From an uncultured Bacteroidales bacterium (lineage in GTDB: Bacteria > Bacteroidota > Bacteroidia > Bacteroidales > Paludibacteraceae): a DNA stretch of 64,000 bases. Shown here piece after piece: positions 53,201 to 61,496 of this stretch (its first letter is position 1; each line of letters opens with the position of its first letter). A program made the position numbers and the translations under genes. The stretch spans positions 1-64,000 of the forward strand of contig CAMHKW010000008.1 of assembly GCA_946185835.1 (NCBI GenBank). Direction: 5' to 3'. The notes beneath the pieces are model-generated. The model did not search any database, was not told the DNA's origin, and saw only the letters and a program-made list of their open reading frames with translations.

Positions 53201-55198
53201 CGCTGTTAGTGTGGCAGGTATGTTGATTTCTGCGAGGTTGGTACAGCCGCTGAATGCCTTAGCTCCTATCTCTTCCAAATTATTCGGCAGGTTCACTTTA
53301 GTAATACCCGTTGCATAGCGGAAGGCTTCCGCACCAATGTCAGTTACAATATAGTTGACGCCCTGATAGTTGAGCTCCTTCTCCACTGTTACCTCACCTT
53401 TGATGTCGGAGTAGTTGCCTGCCTCGTTCTTCTCGTAGGTTACATACGCAGTCTTGTCCTCTTGGAGTTGGTAATAGAGCTGTCCGTATTTGATTTTTTC
53501 AGTTAAACCTTTATCATAAATCAGATAGAATCTTTCCCATCCCTTTGCTTTGCGGTATTTTTCTATGCATCCATTAGGAACTGTGAGTGATATCTGATAT
53601 TCAAGAACAGTTAAACCACCTGTAAATCCTGCATTATAGAAAGTACTGTCTTCGGCTAAAGGTGGATTCTCGACATTGACTATCACTTGAAAACCTTTTA
53701 CACTGTTATTTAAAAACGCAAAATTTCCAACATACTCTACACTTTCCGGGAATTCGAATACTTTTTGCCTACACCAAGCAAATGCGTAATCCCCTATTGT
53801 TTTCAACTGTTTTGGAAGGACAATAGTTTCCATAAAAGTTTGACTAAAACAACTGGAAGGTATCACTTCTACCGATGTCTTTGACAAATCTACTGAATGT
53901 ATTGATGAGCAATGCTCGAAACAACCCTTGCCTATTGTACTTAACGAAGATGGGAAATTGATGGACTCCAATTGTTTACAGTTATAAAATACAAAATTGG
54001 CCAATGTTGTAATAGTGTTGGGTAGTTCTACTGCCGTTATTTTACAGTCTTGAAACGCAAAGTATGCAATGCTTGTTACAGTGTAGGTATAACCTTTATA
54101 TTCTACATTCTGCGGAATAACCAATTTGCCGTTTAAATTGTCCTTATAGCTTGCGTCTTGCACAACCTCTGCGGTGAGATCTTTCGAGAGTTTGTAATAG
54201 AGATTGCCAATTTTAGCCATTCCCGAATAAATGGCAGTCACATCTTCTTCTGTGGTAAGACCTACAGGTTGTTCTCCCGGCTCAAGAATGTTTCCGAACT
54301 TCTTCCAAACATTGGCAGCCTTGTAAGCGGCTTTAGTGCCTTTGGGTACGTAGAGGATACATTTCGACAAGTCAACTCCTGAGAATACATTAGCATTGAT
54401 GTTTTGCGGAGTAGTGCTGTTGTTGGTGAGCACCTTGAGTCCTGAGTAGGCGAAAGCATAGTCTTTTATGGTTACTACGGTTGCAGGAAGAGTGAGTGTC
54501 TCCAACTTCTTGCAGTAGTAAAAAGCGCTCGCTCCGATATAGGTGAGTTTGTCGGGCGCAAAATAGATGTTTTGCAGGCTTTGGCAGTTGTAAAAAGCCT
54601 CAGCCCCGATGGACGTTGCTATTAACCTACGACGCGGGGTGCTTGCACCAACAGTGACCAGAGCTGTGCTACCCTCAAAGGCGGCTGCGCCGATTTGGGT
54701 TACACTGGCAATGTTGATTGAGGGAAGCTTCTTGCAGTTGGCAAAAGTATATGGTTGCAGCACTTTGATGTTTGACGACATACTCACCGACGTAAGCTGT
54801 GTACAGCCGTCGAAAGCATGTTCTCCTACAGTCGTTACACTGGAAGTAAGCGTGATACTTTGCAGACCTACAGCCTTATAGAAAGAGTAGCTCGAGACGG
54901 TCGTCATCTTGCCGCCGACGGTAAAGCTTGCCTTTGCCTGCATTTCAGAGAAAGCGTATTCGCGGATAGTGGTTACGTACTTGTCGTACAAAGCGTACTG
55001 AAACGTTACTTCTCCACTCAGGTTTTTGTAGTTGGCTGTACCGTCAGCCTGTCTGACTACTGAGTAATACGGTAGTTCTTTACCATCGATTTCGGCACTA
55101 TAGCGTATGCCGTTTTTTGTAACGTCGGCATGGGCCATACTCACCGGCAGCATTGCCAAGAGTACAGCGGTTAAGAAAAATAGTAGTTTTTGCTTCAT
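50240..55198 (-). CDS. Large secreted BspA-like LRR and InlB-repeat surface protein
   Basis: A 1652-residue exported protein (signal peptide ending SMAHAD). Residues about 60-820 are BspA-type leucine-rich repeats (LRR_5; units such as IGASAFYYCKKLETLTLPATV and AFSGCTNLAEINIPATLTAL) with intervening non-repeat strands. Residues about 830-1600 are twelve InlB/Listeria-Bacteroides repeats (pattern TVTFLDWDGTEL...GYTFIGWSKPLTNIT...VIAQY). The last three repeats are nearly identical and 64 residues long. The chain ends in the C-terminal tag HVIVIMPDGREFDTTGKQVR. Such proteins usually mediate adhesion or ligand binding at the surface. It appears monocistronic with a long leader. Confidence 0.9.
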   Translation of the reverse strand: MKQKLLFFLTAVLLAMLPVSMAHADVTKNGIRYSAEIDGKELPYYSVVRQADGTANYKNLSGEVTFQYALYDKYVTTIREYAFSEMQAKASFTVGGKMTTVSSYSFYKAVGLQSITLTSSVTTVGEHAFDGCTQLTSVSMSSNIKVLQPYTFANCKKLPSINIASVTQIGAAAFEGSTALVTVGASTPRRRLIATSIGAEAFYNCQSLQNIYFAPDKLTYIGASAFYYCKKLETLTLPATVVTIKDYAFAYSGLKVLTNNSTTPQNINANVFSGVDLSKCILYVPKGTKAAYKAANVWKKFGNILEPGEQPVGLTTEEDVTAIYSGMAKIGNLYYKLSKDLTAEVVQDASYKDNLNGKLVIPQNVEYKGYTYTVTSIAYFAFQDCKITAVELPNTITTLANFVFYNCKQLESINFPSSLSTIGKGCFEHCSSIHSVDLSKTSVEVIPSSCFSQTFMETIVLPKQLKTIGDYAFAWCRQKVFEFPESVEYVGNFAFLNNSVKGFQVIVNVENPPLAEDSTFYNAGFTGGLTVLEYQISLTVPNGCIEKYRKAKGWERFYLIYDKGLTEKIKYGQLYYQLQEDKTAYVTYEKNEAGNYSDIKGEVTVEKELNYQGVNYIVTDIGAEAFRYATGITKVNLPNNLEEIGAKAFSGCTNLAEINIPATLTALANDAFVGTKLYSNNTDANGAVYYDGCLLALTKQLPSEYIVKEGTWLLVSEAFKGQDGITSLTLPEGLTTICNGAIAEMSNLKTISLPSSLSNIANSFVSSCPALSSIYNYAKKPFDLSEITSFVDLKKTGCSLYVPKGSKSAYTESNSWKEFPILEMAPKTYTVTFVDHEGKELDTQIIEVGKAATEPWEPEREGYTFIGWDKDFSNIQANLTVTAQYEKNKYVVTFLDYDGTSLDSQEVEHGQSAEAPAEPVRTGYTFTGWDKEFDIVTQNMDVTAQYALKVWTVTYLNYDNSLIGTEQVVNGEDAKGMVATREGWIFGQWYNTKNFEYVDLKNITSDMTVKAEFSGEILFDVVYRVEGVTTFQIQTIYGFDASQIYYKPTNYPLIPQKESDDVYDYTFVGWTPEVSYVTENIVQEAVFEASLRKFTVKFVDWNDITLSEQIVEYGSEAETPTPERTGYTFTGWDKDFSFITSDLTVKAQYTINTYSVTFVDYDDAVLRAAQVVEYGSDAIPPADPIRKGYTFTGWDPDYKNVTSDLIVKAQYTINQYTVTFVDHEGKELSSATLDYGTMPTPPQAPVRESTEQYDYTFKGWSPELVAVEGDATYTATYTETLRQYKVTFVDHEGKELSSATLDYGTMPTPPQAPVRESTEQYDYIFKGWSPEVVAVSGDATYMATYTETLRKYTIRFLNYDGSELQSSEWEYGTTPVYSGSTPQHTEDETYTYEFKGWDKEIVAVSEAADYTAQFNAVVKTIYYTVTFLDWDGTELFVETVEEGKDAQGPAEEPTRNGYTFIGWSKPLTNITSDLTVIAQYEVEKVYYTVTFLDWDGTELFVETVEEGKDAHGPAEEPTRDGWKFIGWSKPLTNITSDLTVIAQYEVEKVYYTVTFLDWDGTELFVETVEEGKDAQGPAEEPTRDGYTFIGWSKPLTNITADITVVAQYVVASGLENIDSEGVNSSRKELRNGHVIVIMPDGREFDTTGKQVR
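50395..50960 (-). repeat. 192-bp coding tandem repeat, three near-identical units
   Basis: The identical landmark cgtccc recurs at 50521, 50713 and 50905, a period of 192 bp (64 codons) covering InlB repeats 10-12. Differences between units are only a few bases, showing a recent expansion or gene conversion. A second, older pair lies at about 51170-51545. Confidence 0.88.
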
Positions 55199-55408
55199 AC
55201 TGTTGGTTGCCGGTTATTGCCCATCGGCTCATCGGGTCTGAATTGATTATGAGGTTTTTTTGTTTTGTGTTTAGTGGACGGCACTATGTGCCTACTGTTT
55301 AGTGTGTGAGGGTACGCCGGTTTCTTATCTACGCTTCGCTCCGAACGAGCGTAATCGTGCTAACCGGCGACGAGAAAAGCGAAACTGACCGCTCGTTGTG
55401 CAAGAACA

Positions 55409-55446
55409 CACAAAACAGCGGTAGTCCGCTATTGGATTACCGCTGT
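55409..55446 (-). terminator. Terminator-like hairpin in the leader of the BspA-like gene
   Basis: Minus-strand stem AACAGCGGTAATCC / GGACTACCGCTGTT (one G-T pair) has a 6-nt loop and is followed by TTTTGTGTGTTCTT. It lies between the promoter candidate at 55588-55595 and the start codon at 55198. Confidence 0.6.
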
Positions 55447-55587
55447 TGAAATATGTGTTATTGGTTGTCGATTAGAATAAATCGCCGTTCCAAAGCATTT
55501 TGAGAAAATCGAAGATATACATTACCTCTTACGGATATTTTATGAAAATCGGAAGTGGTACTTCGGATATTTCGTAAAAATACGCAG

Positions 55588-55617
55588 CAAAGGTAATGAT
55601 ATTTACGACATATGCAA
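55588..55617 (-). promoter_or_regulatory. Candidate promoter for the BspA-like gene or a short leader RNA
   Basis: A good -7 box TACCTTTG (55595-55588 on the minus strand) with an imperfect -33 element (CTTG, TTG at 55617-55615) 19 nt upstream. No better motif lies nearer the gene. The 55199-55830 gap also holds a GC-rich hairpin (CTCGGCGGC / GCCGCCGAG, 55736-55761) without a T-run. Confidence 0.5.
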
Positions 55618-55830
55618 GTAAAAGATAAGGCAGAGTAAAATTTGCCTTAAATAAAATTCAGTATATTACGTTACGGTAATCCAATATGTCAAATATCACT
55701 TAATGTCGCAGGCAAGTAGCCCGCTTTTTTTGTAACTCGGCGGCGAGCCAACGCCGCCGAGCATGTAGTAGTTTTCGATTTCTTAATGGTGGATGCCATC
55801 ATTTAGCGAAGCGTCACCATTTAGAATTAA

Positions 55831-58800
55831 TCATTTCATCATAGCACCGGCAGCGTTGTATTCGCGTCCGTCAGGCATGATGATATAGATATGTCCGTCG
55901 CGCAGCACTTTGTGTGCACCATTTTCGCCATTAGCTTCACCATTGATAATTTCAATTCCTTCGCCAATCTTATGGAACTCGGCGGTGAGCTCTATATCTT
56001 CGGTAACGGTCAGGGTCAGCGGATTGTCGGTCGAGCCGTTGCTCCACTGCACGAACTCGTAGCCTTCGGCAGGAGTGGCTGTGAGCGTTATCTCGGTGCC
56101 CTCAAGGAACTCGCCACCACCGCTGACGGTGCCGCCTTGGGCATCGTTAACGGCAACGGTAACGGTGAACATCTGTCCCTTCTCGAAAATGGCATTGACA
56201 TTGAGCTCGCAGATGATGTTGTCGAAGTCTTTGTCCCAACCGGCGAAATGGTAGCCTTCGGGTGCGGGTATTTTCTTGTCCTCGATAATCCATGCAGCCG
56301 ACTTACCATACTGAACCGAACCGAAAGCGAACCACTCGTCGTCGCCTACGATGAAGCGGACGATGAACTCACGAGGCTCCTCGTTGTATTGAGCGGTATA
56401 GACAGCATCGGCAGCGGCATCAACCACCTCGGGCGACCAGCCGGCGAACTTATACTGCTTGTCTTGTGTGGGCTCGCGTGTCGGGTCGGCGGGTTTAGTA
56501 GGCGTCATGCCGATGATGACATCGTCTTCCGACAGCTTGGTGCCGTCCCAATCAACGAAGGTGATGTGGAAGGTGGTTACCTTGTATTGCGCGAGGACTG
56601 ACATGTCGCTTTGTACATTGCTCAGGTCTTGGCTCCAACCTGTGAAGGTCATGTTCTCCATTGTGGGTGCTTCGACATTCTGAGCGGCAGGGCAGCCGTC
56701 TTTCACTTGTTCGGTGCCGATAACCACTTCCTCGTATTGGTCGTTGATATACTTATATGTGACTGTCCAATAGACATCGTTCTTGCTGTACTGAGCGGTG
56801 ATTGAGATGTCGGAGGTGATGACTGAGTAGTCGTTGTCCCAACCAGTGAAGGTGTAGCCGTCAACAGCAGGTGCTGCAGGAGGAGTGGCTGCCTTGCCTT
56901 CTTCTACGGTTTCTTTCGCTATTTCCTTGCCGTCCTTGTCGAGCCATGTAACGGTGTAGTCGGGTATGAGTTTCTGCCACTTGGCATTGAACTGCATGGG
57001 GAAGCCGTCGTTGTCGGAAACGACCTCTTTGTAAGCGTCGGAAGCATAGCTTGTCTCATCGTCAGACTCCCAGCCCATGAAGGCAAAACCTTCGACAGCA
57101 GGTACCTCGGGTTCAACGGCAGCCGTACCGCAAGCCACAGCTTGCTTGTCGGTGAGCATAGCCTGATGTGTGGTGGGGTTGACAGCCTTGAAGATGACAT
57201 CGTAAGTGCGCGGAGCCACAGTCATCTGGTCGGTCTGACCTGATGGGATATACCAGGTGCCGTCCTCATCGGTGCCTTGGTTGTTGGAGTTGAGGTCTTG
57301 GTCGGTGCCGCTGAGGGTGAGAGCACAGTCGGCCGTCACTTCGTTGTCGCGTATATACACTTTCTCGCCGGCGCGAACAGGGATGACACCCTCCTTGCCT
57401 ACTGTGAAGAACTCTTCGTTCTTCACATACAGCTCGTGCTCAGACTTGAAGGTGAGAGGATAATAGACGTCGAAGACGATGGGGTTAGAATAAACGGTGG
57501 TGCCGCCTGAGGTAACCTTAACGCGATATGCCTCTTTGACGATGAACCATTTCTCGTTCGACTTCGGGCACTCGCCGTTAGCGCAGCCCCATGTGGTGTG
57601 AGCCACAGGCATAGTCCATTCAAGCAGTTTGCCCGATTTGGCTTCTTCTGCGCTGATAGCTTTCTGATAGCCGCCGTCGTTCCACTCTATCTCCTCCTTA
57701 CCTGTGGTCAGTGTGCCGGTGCATATCCATGCGTTGGCAGCAGCATTGGAACGGATGGTGATGTTGAGCGCAAGCGAGTCGTTACTCATGGCGCGGGTGG
57801 CTGACTTCTGGAAATAGTCGTGCGAGAGCGAGGTGAAGGTCCAGCCGTCGTTTTGATAGGTCTTGTGCTCTTTGAGTTTGAGCTCTAATGCTTCGCCTGA
57901 GATGGCATAGATGGCTTTTAGTTTGAGCGCTGAACGCACATTGGTGTAGTCGCCGCTCCAGCGAACGAACTCCAGACCTTCGATGGTGGGAGGGGTGGGA
58001 GGAGTAGCATCGTTGCCGCATTCTACAAGCTCGCTCTTGAGCTCCTGACCTTCGTTACCAAAGAACTCAACCCAGTATTTGGCTGTTACCTCTTTGATCG
58101 TGAGCTCGCAAGGCATCATCTCGAAGCTGATATACGACTTGTTGGAGTAGTCGATTTTCGGAACGAACCGGCCGTTGATGATATAGTCGGTGCAGACAGT
58201 GCCCTTGCCATATATAACCTCATCGCCGGCTTTGAAGTATTGTACGATGCCGTTGGGGAAGTTCACGGGATAGCGGAAGTTGACGGTGAACACGCAGGTG
58301 TCTTTGTCACCGGTGGAAGGTACATAGGTGAGCAAACGGTAGTTGCACGGTCTCATCGAGTTCTTGTTGAAGGTGCCGTCGTACGAGAGTGTCAGTCCGG
58401 CTTTTACCCAATCCGAAGCCAAGGTCTCGTGACTGAGATCATACCAATCGTTAGCACCTATGCTCTTGTTTTTTTGCCAAATAAACTGCATCTCGCCCAG
58501 ACCGAATACCTTGGCATCGAGTTTGAACGATTTGCCGAAGTCAACAGTCAGTTTCTCGTTGTCGGCTGTGCAGCTGATAGTTGGCAGGTCAACATCGTAG
58601 AAGTTGGCATACCACTTGTTGGCAAGCGGACTGGTGAGGTCTTCGGTGGCGTAGTACGATGTTGTCTTTATCGAGTTGTCGCGAATGACAGGCTCTACCA
58701 CAATACGCACCTTGCTGAAGCCGGCAGCAGCGCACTGTGCTATGAGGTTGCGCATGTAAACAGCCGGCACCTCTACCTTACCGCCGTCGGTGGTCTGGTT

Positions 58801-59172
58801 GGTGGTGTTCAGATTGCCGCCCGACACTCTCTTGGTCTGGTTGTAGAAAGCATAGTATTTGGCATCGCCATAGAGGTAGGCGTCTGCTATATACTTCTGC
58901 TGCGGGATGTTCCACTGACCACCTACATAGAAGCCGTTGCCATCGATACGCTGGATGGCGTAGATGTAGTAGTCGCGAATACTATGCGTTCCTTGCTTGT
59001 AGGTGTCGGTGAAGGTGAGCACATGTGTGGAGCGGTTGAAGTAGAAACCGGTCAGATAACGCTGATACGGAAAAGCGTTGTCTGCCACTTTCTCGCCAAT
59101 TGCAGGGTCGGCTGCAAAAAGCGAACTTGCACAAAGCAAGGCTGTTGCAAACAATAAGTAGATTCTTTTCAT
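55831..59172 (-). CDS. Large secreted InlB-repeat protein
   Basis: A 1113-residue exported protein (signal peptide ending SSLFAAD). The N-terminal 360 residues are beta-rich and unrecognised. InlB-type repeats follow from about 365: WVEFFGNEGQEL...FVRWSG, TVTWLDKDGKEI...YTFTGWD, HITFVDWDGTKL...YKFAGWS and others. Between them lies a non-repeat region (about 440-640). The last repeat is of the VTVAVNDAQGGTVSGGG / GYEFVQWSNG kind. The C-terminal tag GHIYIIMPDGREYNAAGAMMK matches three other proteins in the window. A surface or secreted role is likely; ligand unknown. Its promoter carries the motif shared with the TPR-AraC regulator gene. Confidence 0.85.
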   Translation of the reverse strand: MKRIYLLFATALLCASSLFAADPAIGEKVADNAFPYQRYLTGFYFNRSTHVLTFTDTYKQGTHSIRDYYIYAIQRIDGNGFYVGGQWNIPQQKYIADAYLYGDAKYYAFYNQTKRVSGGNLNTTNQTTDGGKVEVPAVYMRNLIAQCAAAGFSKVRIVVEPVIRDNSIKTTSYYATEDLTSPLANKWYANFYDVDLPTISCTADNEKLTVDFGKSFKLDAKVFGLGEMQFIWQKNKSIGANDWYDLSHETLASDWVKAGLTLSYDGTFNKNSMRPCNYRLLTYVPSTGDKDTCVFTVNFRYPVNFPNGIVQYFKAGDEVIYGKGTVCTDYIINGRFVPKIDYSNKSYISFEMMPCELTIKEVTAKYWVEFFGNEGQELKSELVECGNDATPPTPPTIEGLEFVRWSGDYTNVRSALKLKAIYAISGEALELKLKEHKTYQNDGWTFTSLSHDYFQKSATRAMSNDSLALNITIRSNAAANAWICTGTLTTGKEEIEWNDGGYQKAISAEEAKSGKLLEWTMPVAHTTWGCANGECPKSNEKWFIVKEAYRVKVTSGGTTVYSNPIVFDVYYPLTFKSEHELYVKNEEFFTVGKEGVIPVRAGEKVYIRDNEVTADCALTLSGTDQDLNSNNQGTDEDGTWYIPSGQTDQMTVAPRTYDVIFKAVNPTTHQAMLTDKQAVACGTAAVEPEVPAVEGFAFMGWESDDETSYASDAYKEVVSDNDGFPMQFNAKWQKLIPDYTVTWLDKDGKEIAKETVEEGKAATPPAAPAVDGYTFTGWDNDYSVITSDISITAQYSKNDVYWTVTYKYINDQYEEVVIGTEQVKDGCPAAQNVEAPTMENMTFTGWSQDLSNVQSDMSVLAQYKVTTFHITFVDWDGTKLSEDDVIIGMTPTKPADPTREPTQDKQYKFAGWSPEVVDAAADAVYTAQYNEEPREFIVRFIVGDDEWFAFGSVQYGKSAAWIIEDKKIPAPEGYHFAGWDKDFDNIICELNVNAIFEKGQMFTVTVAVNDAQGGTVSGGGEFLEGTEITLTATPAEGYEFVQWSNGSTDNPLTLTVTEDIELTAEFHKIGEGIEIINGEANGENGAHKVLRDGHIYIIMPDGREYNAAGAMMK

Positions 59173-59284
59173 GTGTTGTCTTGCCCGTTATATCCCGTCG
59201 GCTCTTCGGGTCTAAAAAGAACGTTTATAATCGTGTATATTAGTTTGTTGCAAGATATGTAATATTTTTCATATTTCAGCACTG

Positions 59285-59361
59285 CAAAAGTATTGAAAAT
59301 TATGTTTGTCAGCTGTTTATTATCGGTCAATATTTAGTGAACAATTCAACATTTTCGGTCA
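59285..59361 (-). promoter_or_regulatory. Promoter of the InlB-repeat gene with a paired TCGGTCA motif
   Basis: The -7 box TACTTTTG (59292-59285, minus strand) has no TTTG at -33. TCGGTCA (plus-strand reading) occurs at 59323-59329 and again at 59355-59361, the latter within ACATTTTCGGTCA (59349-59361). The nearer TCGGTCA starts 31 bp from the -7 box, as in the regulator's own promoter. Confidence 0.6.
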
Positions 59362-59362
59362 T

Positions 59363-59388
59363 AAAAAAACGGATGCCATTGGCATCCG
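59363..59388 (-). terminator. Rho-independent terminator of the TPR-AraC regulator gene
   Basis: Stem CGGATGCC / GGCATCCG with a 3-nt loop (59370-59388) is followed on the minus strand by seven T. The 59173-59516 gap otherwise holds the promoter of the next gene, one AACCGGCG-family half-palindrome and simple repeats (aaactctaaac). Confidence 0.85.
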
Positions 59389-59516
59389 CTGTTATGGGCA
59401 TTCTATTATTACCACCGGTTATAAACCGACGTACCCCAACAAATATGCACACACACTAAACTCTAAACAGTAGGCAGGCAGTGCCGTCCACTAAACTCAA
59501 AACTCTAAACCCTAAA

Positions 59517-61250
59517 CTATTTCTCCCGATATTGTGAGGGTGTCACTCCGTAGAAGCGTCGGAAGGTGCGTGTGAAGGATCCGGCATCGCTGAAGCCGCA
59601 CTGCATGGCTATGTCGGCAATCTGCATCTCAGGATTCTTGGTCAGCAGTTCGGTGGCTCGTTCCATCTGTATGGCGAGAATGAAGTTCTTGGGTGAGTCG
59701 CCGGTGGCAGCGAGCATGCGTCGGCGGAAGGTGCTCACGCTCATGTTCAAAGCTCCGGCGATGTGCTCGATGCTGAATTCGCCTCGTGGCAGACCGCTGC
59801 TTACGAGTTCTATCACTCGAGCAAGCATCAGCCTGCTGTCGGCATTGGTGCCGGCTTCGTCGGTGTCGGTAGTCACGTTGTCAGTGTCTGTCGATGGCTC
59901 TTCTGTGATGTTTTTCTTAGCCTCTTCTACGTTTTTGCGAGCGCGCGACTGACTACGTAGTTTCTCAACTTCGACAAGCAAGTTGTTGAAGTGCTGCTGT
60001 TGTTTCTTTTGTTGACTTTGATAAATAAGCCATGTGGCAAGCGACATAAGACAGAAGAGTGCTATCACAAGCACGATGAGCCAGATATAGCGCACCTTCT
60101 GTCGGTGGTTGATTTGCTGTAGGAAGTCGTTGTCGTACTGGGCGGCATAGTGCGAGAGGTTACGGTTGGTCTCTTGGTCGTAGATAGAGTCGCGCAGGTG
60201 TTCGAAGCGGTCGCCATGAAGCAGAGCCTCTTCGGGGTTGATGCCGCGCAGTGTCTCTCTCAGCCCTTTGCGAGTGTGGCTCTCGTTGTAGATGTCGTGC
60301 ATCCTGACGAAGATGTCTAATGCCTTATAATAGGCATCGGCACCTTCTTGGTTCCTGCCGGTTACGTAATAGAGGTCGCCGAGGTGGTTGTAGGCGATGC
60401 CGAGCGAGTGGTAGTTGCCGCTTGCCTCGATGACGGGTATGGCCTCTAAGAGGGCTTTCTCCGACTCGTCGTAGCGTTCTAAGACGGTGAGAGCGGCGGC
60501 GCGTTGGGTCTGGCGGATAGCAGCTTTGTCGTCGCGACCTAACTGCTTCTCTATCTCCCATGCGCGTGTGGCGTAGTCGAGTGTCTTCTCCACGAGTTTT
60601 CGGTCGTAGCTGTTTCGTAGCCTCTCGGAGTCACCGAACTTATGCTGATACACCTCCGATGCCATGCCGTAGATGACGGCTTTGCGAGGTAGGTTGTCGG
60701 TACGCTCAACGTGTTCGATGGCTTTCAAGATGTATCGCTCGGCTTCATCGGGTTGCCGCATCGACATATAGATGCCTGCCAGTGTGTTGTACGATGAGGC
60801 TATGTTGTTGTCGTCGCCGCTCTCGATATCGAGCTGATTACACTGCTTGGCATAGACGGCAGCTTTGTCGAACTCGCCTAATCGCACATAGATAAGTCCT
60901 AGCAGCGAGGCGCAGTCAGCCTCCATCGTCTTGTCGCCCACAGCCTTACACAGAGGTAATGCTTGCAAACCATAGCGTTCGGCAGCACGGAAGTCCTGGG
61001 TGTCGTAGTAATACTCCGAAGCCCAATACCACACGGTGGCACAGAGCGAGTCGCGAGAGGCAGTGGCAGAGAGGTCTATCTTCTCGTCAAGGAACTCGTC
61101 TTCTATCAGACAATCGAAGAAAGCTTCAGCATTCTGCATGCATGGGTTGTTGTCGAAGTCGGTGAGCGATGATGCTACACTCTTTGCACTCAAAACAGAG
61201 AACTGCAGTAAGAGCAGCAGAGTCGATATGCAACGCAAATACATATTCAT
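59517..61250 (-). CDS. Membrane-anchored TPR-AraC transcription regulator
   Basis: A 577-residue regulator: signal sequence (ending LSAKS), about six tetratricopeptide repeats on the periplasmic side (about 50-340, for example AASYNTLAGIYMSMRQPDEAERYILKAI-type units), one TM (about 385-405, IWLIVLVIALFCLMSLATW), a charged linker, and a cytoplasmic AraC DNA-binding domain (about 480-577). The AraC domain has two helix-turn-helix motifs (SIEHIAGALNMSVSTFRRRM and IADIAMQCGFSDAGSFTRTFRRFYGVTPSQYR). It has no kinase or receiver domain, so signalling must be direct. Neighbouring InlB-repeat genes are likely targets, and autoregulation is suggested by shared promoter motifs. Confidence 0.9.
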   Translation of the reverse strand: MNMYLRCISTLLLLLQFSVLSAKSVASSLTDFDNNPCMQNAEAFFDCLIEDEFLDEKIDLSATASRDSLCATVWYWASEYYYDTQDFRAAERYGLQALPLCKAVGDKTMEADCASLLGLIYVRLGEFDKAAVYAKQCNQLDIESGDDNNIASSYNTLAGIYMSMRQPDEAERYILKAIEHVERTDNLPRKAVIYGMASEVYQHKFGDSERLRNSYDRKLVEKTLDYATRAWEIEKQLGRDDKAAIRQTQRAAALTVLERYDESEKALLEAIPVIEASGNYHSLGIAYNHLGDLYYVTGRNQEGADAYYKALDIFVRMHDIYNESHTRKGLRETLRGINPEEALLHGDRFEHLRDSIYDQETNRNLSHYAAQYDNDFLQQINHRQKVRYIWLIVLVIALFCLMSLATWLIYQSQQKKQQQHFNNLLVEVEKLRSQSRARKNVEEAKKNITEEPSTDTDNVTTDTDEAGTNADSRLMLARVIELVSSGLPRGEFSIEHIAGALNMSVSTFRRRMLAATGDSPKNFILAIQMERATELLTKNPEMQIADIAMQCGFSDAGSFTRTFRRFYGVTPSQYREK

Positions 61251-61262
61251 GACCGAAAATGT
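61250..61262 (-). promoter_or_regulatory. Third ACATTTTCGGTCA copy, directly before the regulator start codon
   Basis: ACATTTTCGGTCA reads on the minus strand here and overlaps the first base of the ATG. The orientation is opposite to the two promoter copies. It would sit over the ribosome binding region, where a bound protein could also block translation or early transcription. Confidence 0.5.
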
Positions 61263-61320
61263 TGCTTAAGGTTTTTCTTTTTGTTGTATGGCAAGCAAGA
61301 GTTCCTCTTGAATTGCGCTG

Positions 61321-61397
61321 CAAAGGTAGCGCTTTATTTTCAAAAGACATGTACATTTTCGGTCAGAATATGTGTTTGACTCAACATTTTCGTTTGC
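61321..61397 (-). promoter_or_regulatory. Promoter of the TPR-AraC gene with an ACATTTTCG direct repeat
   Basis: The -7 box TACCTTTG (61328-61321, minus strand) has no -33 TTTG. Upstream, ACATTTTCGGTCA (61353-61365, plus reading) and ACATTTTCGTTTG (61384-61396) lie 31 bp apart. TCGGTCA starts 31 bp from the -7 box. The arrangement parallels the promoter at 59285-59361. Confidence 0.6.
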
Positions 61398-61433
61398 AAA
61401 CAAGTTTAGACCGCTTCGCTGTAAGAGTAAATA

Positions 61434-61474
61434 CCACTGACCACCGATAGCTTTCGGCTATCAGTGGTCAGTGG
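61434..61474. repeat. Inverted repeat between the regulator and the right-edge gene
   Basis: Arms CCACTGACCACCGATAG (61434-61450) and CTATCAGTGGTCAGTGG (61458-61474) pair with one mismatch around a 7-nt loop. It may end the transcript of the gene to the right, but the tail is poor in T. One gttagaccgcttcgctg-family unit lies at 61407-61424. Confidence 0.7.
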
Positions 61475-61496
61475 TCAGTAGTCAGTTGCCGGCTGA

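Noticed and set aside
55736-55761. GC-rich hairpin as terminator of the 55831-59172 gene
   Set aside because: A strong 9-bp stem, but on the minus strand it is followed by TTAC and an A-run rather than a T-run.
59247-59254. GTTGCAA half-site upstream of the InlB-repeat gene
   Set aside because: Only one half-site, with no partner 21 bp away and wrong distance to the -7 box.
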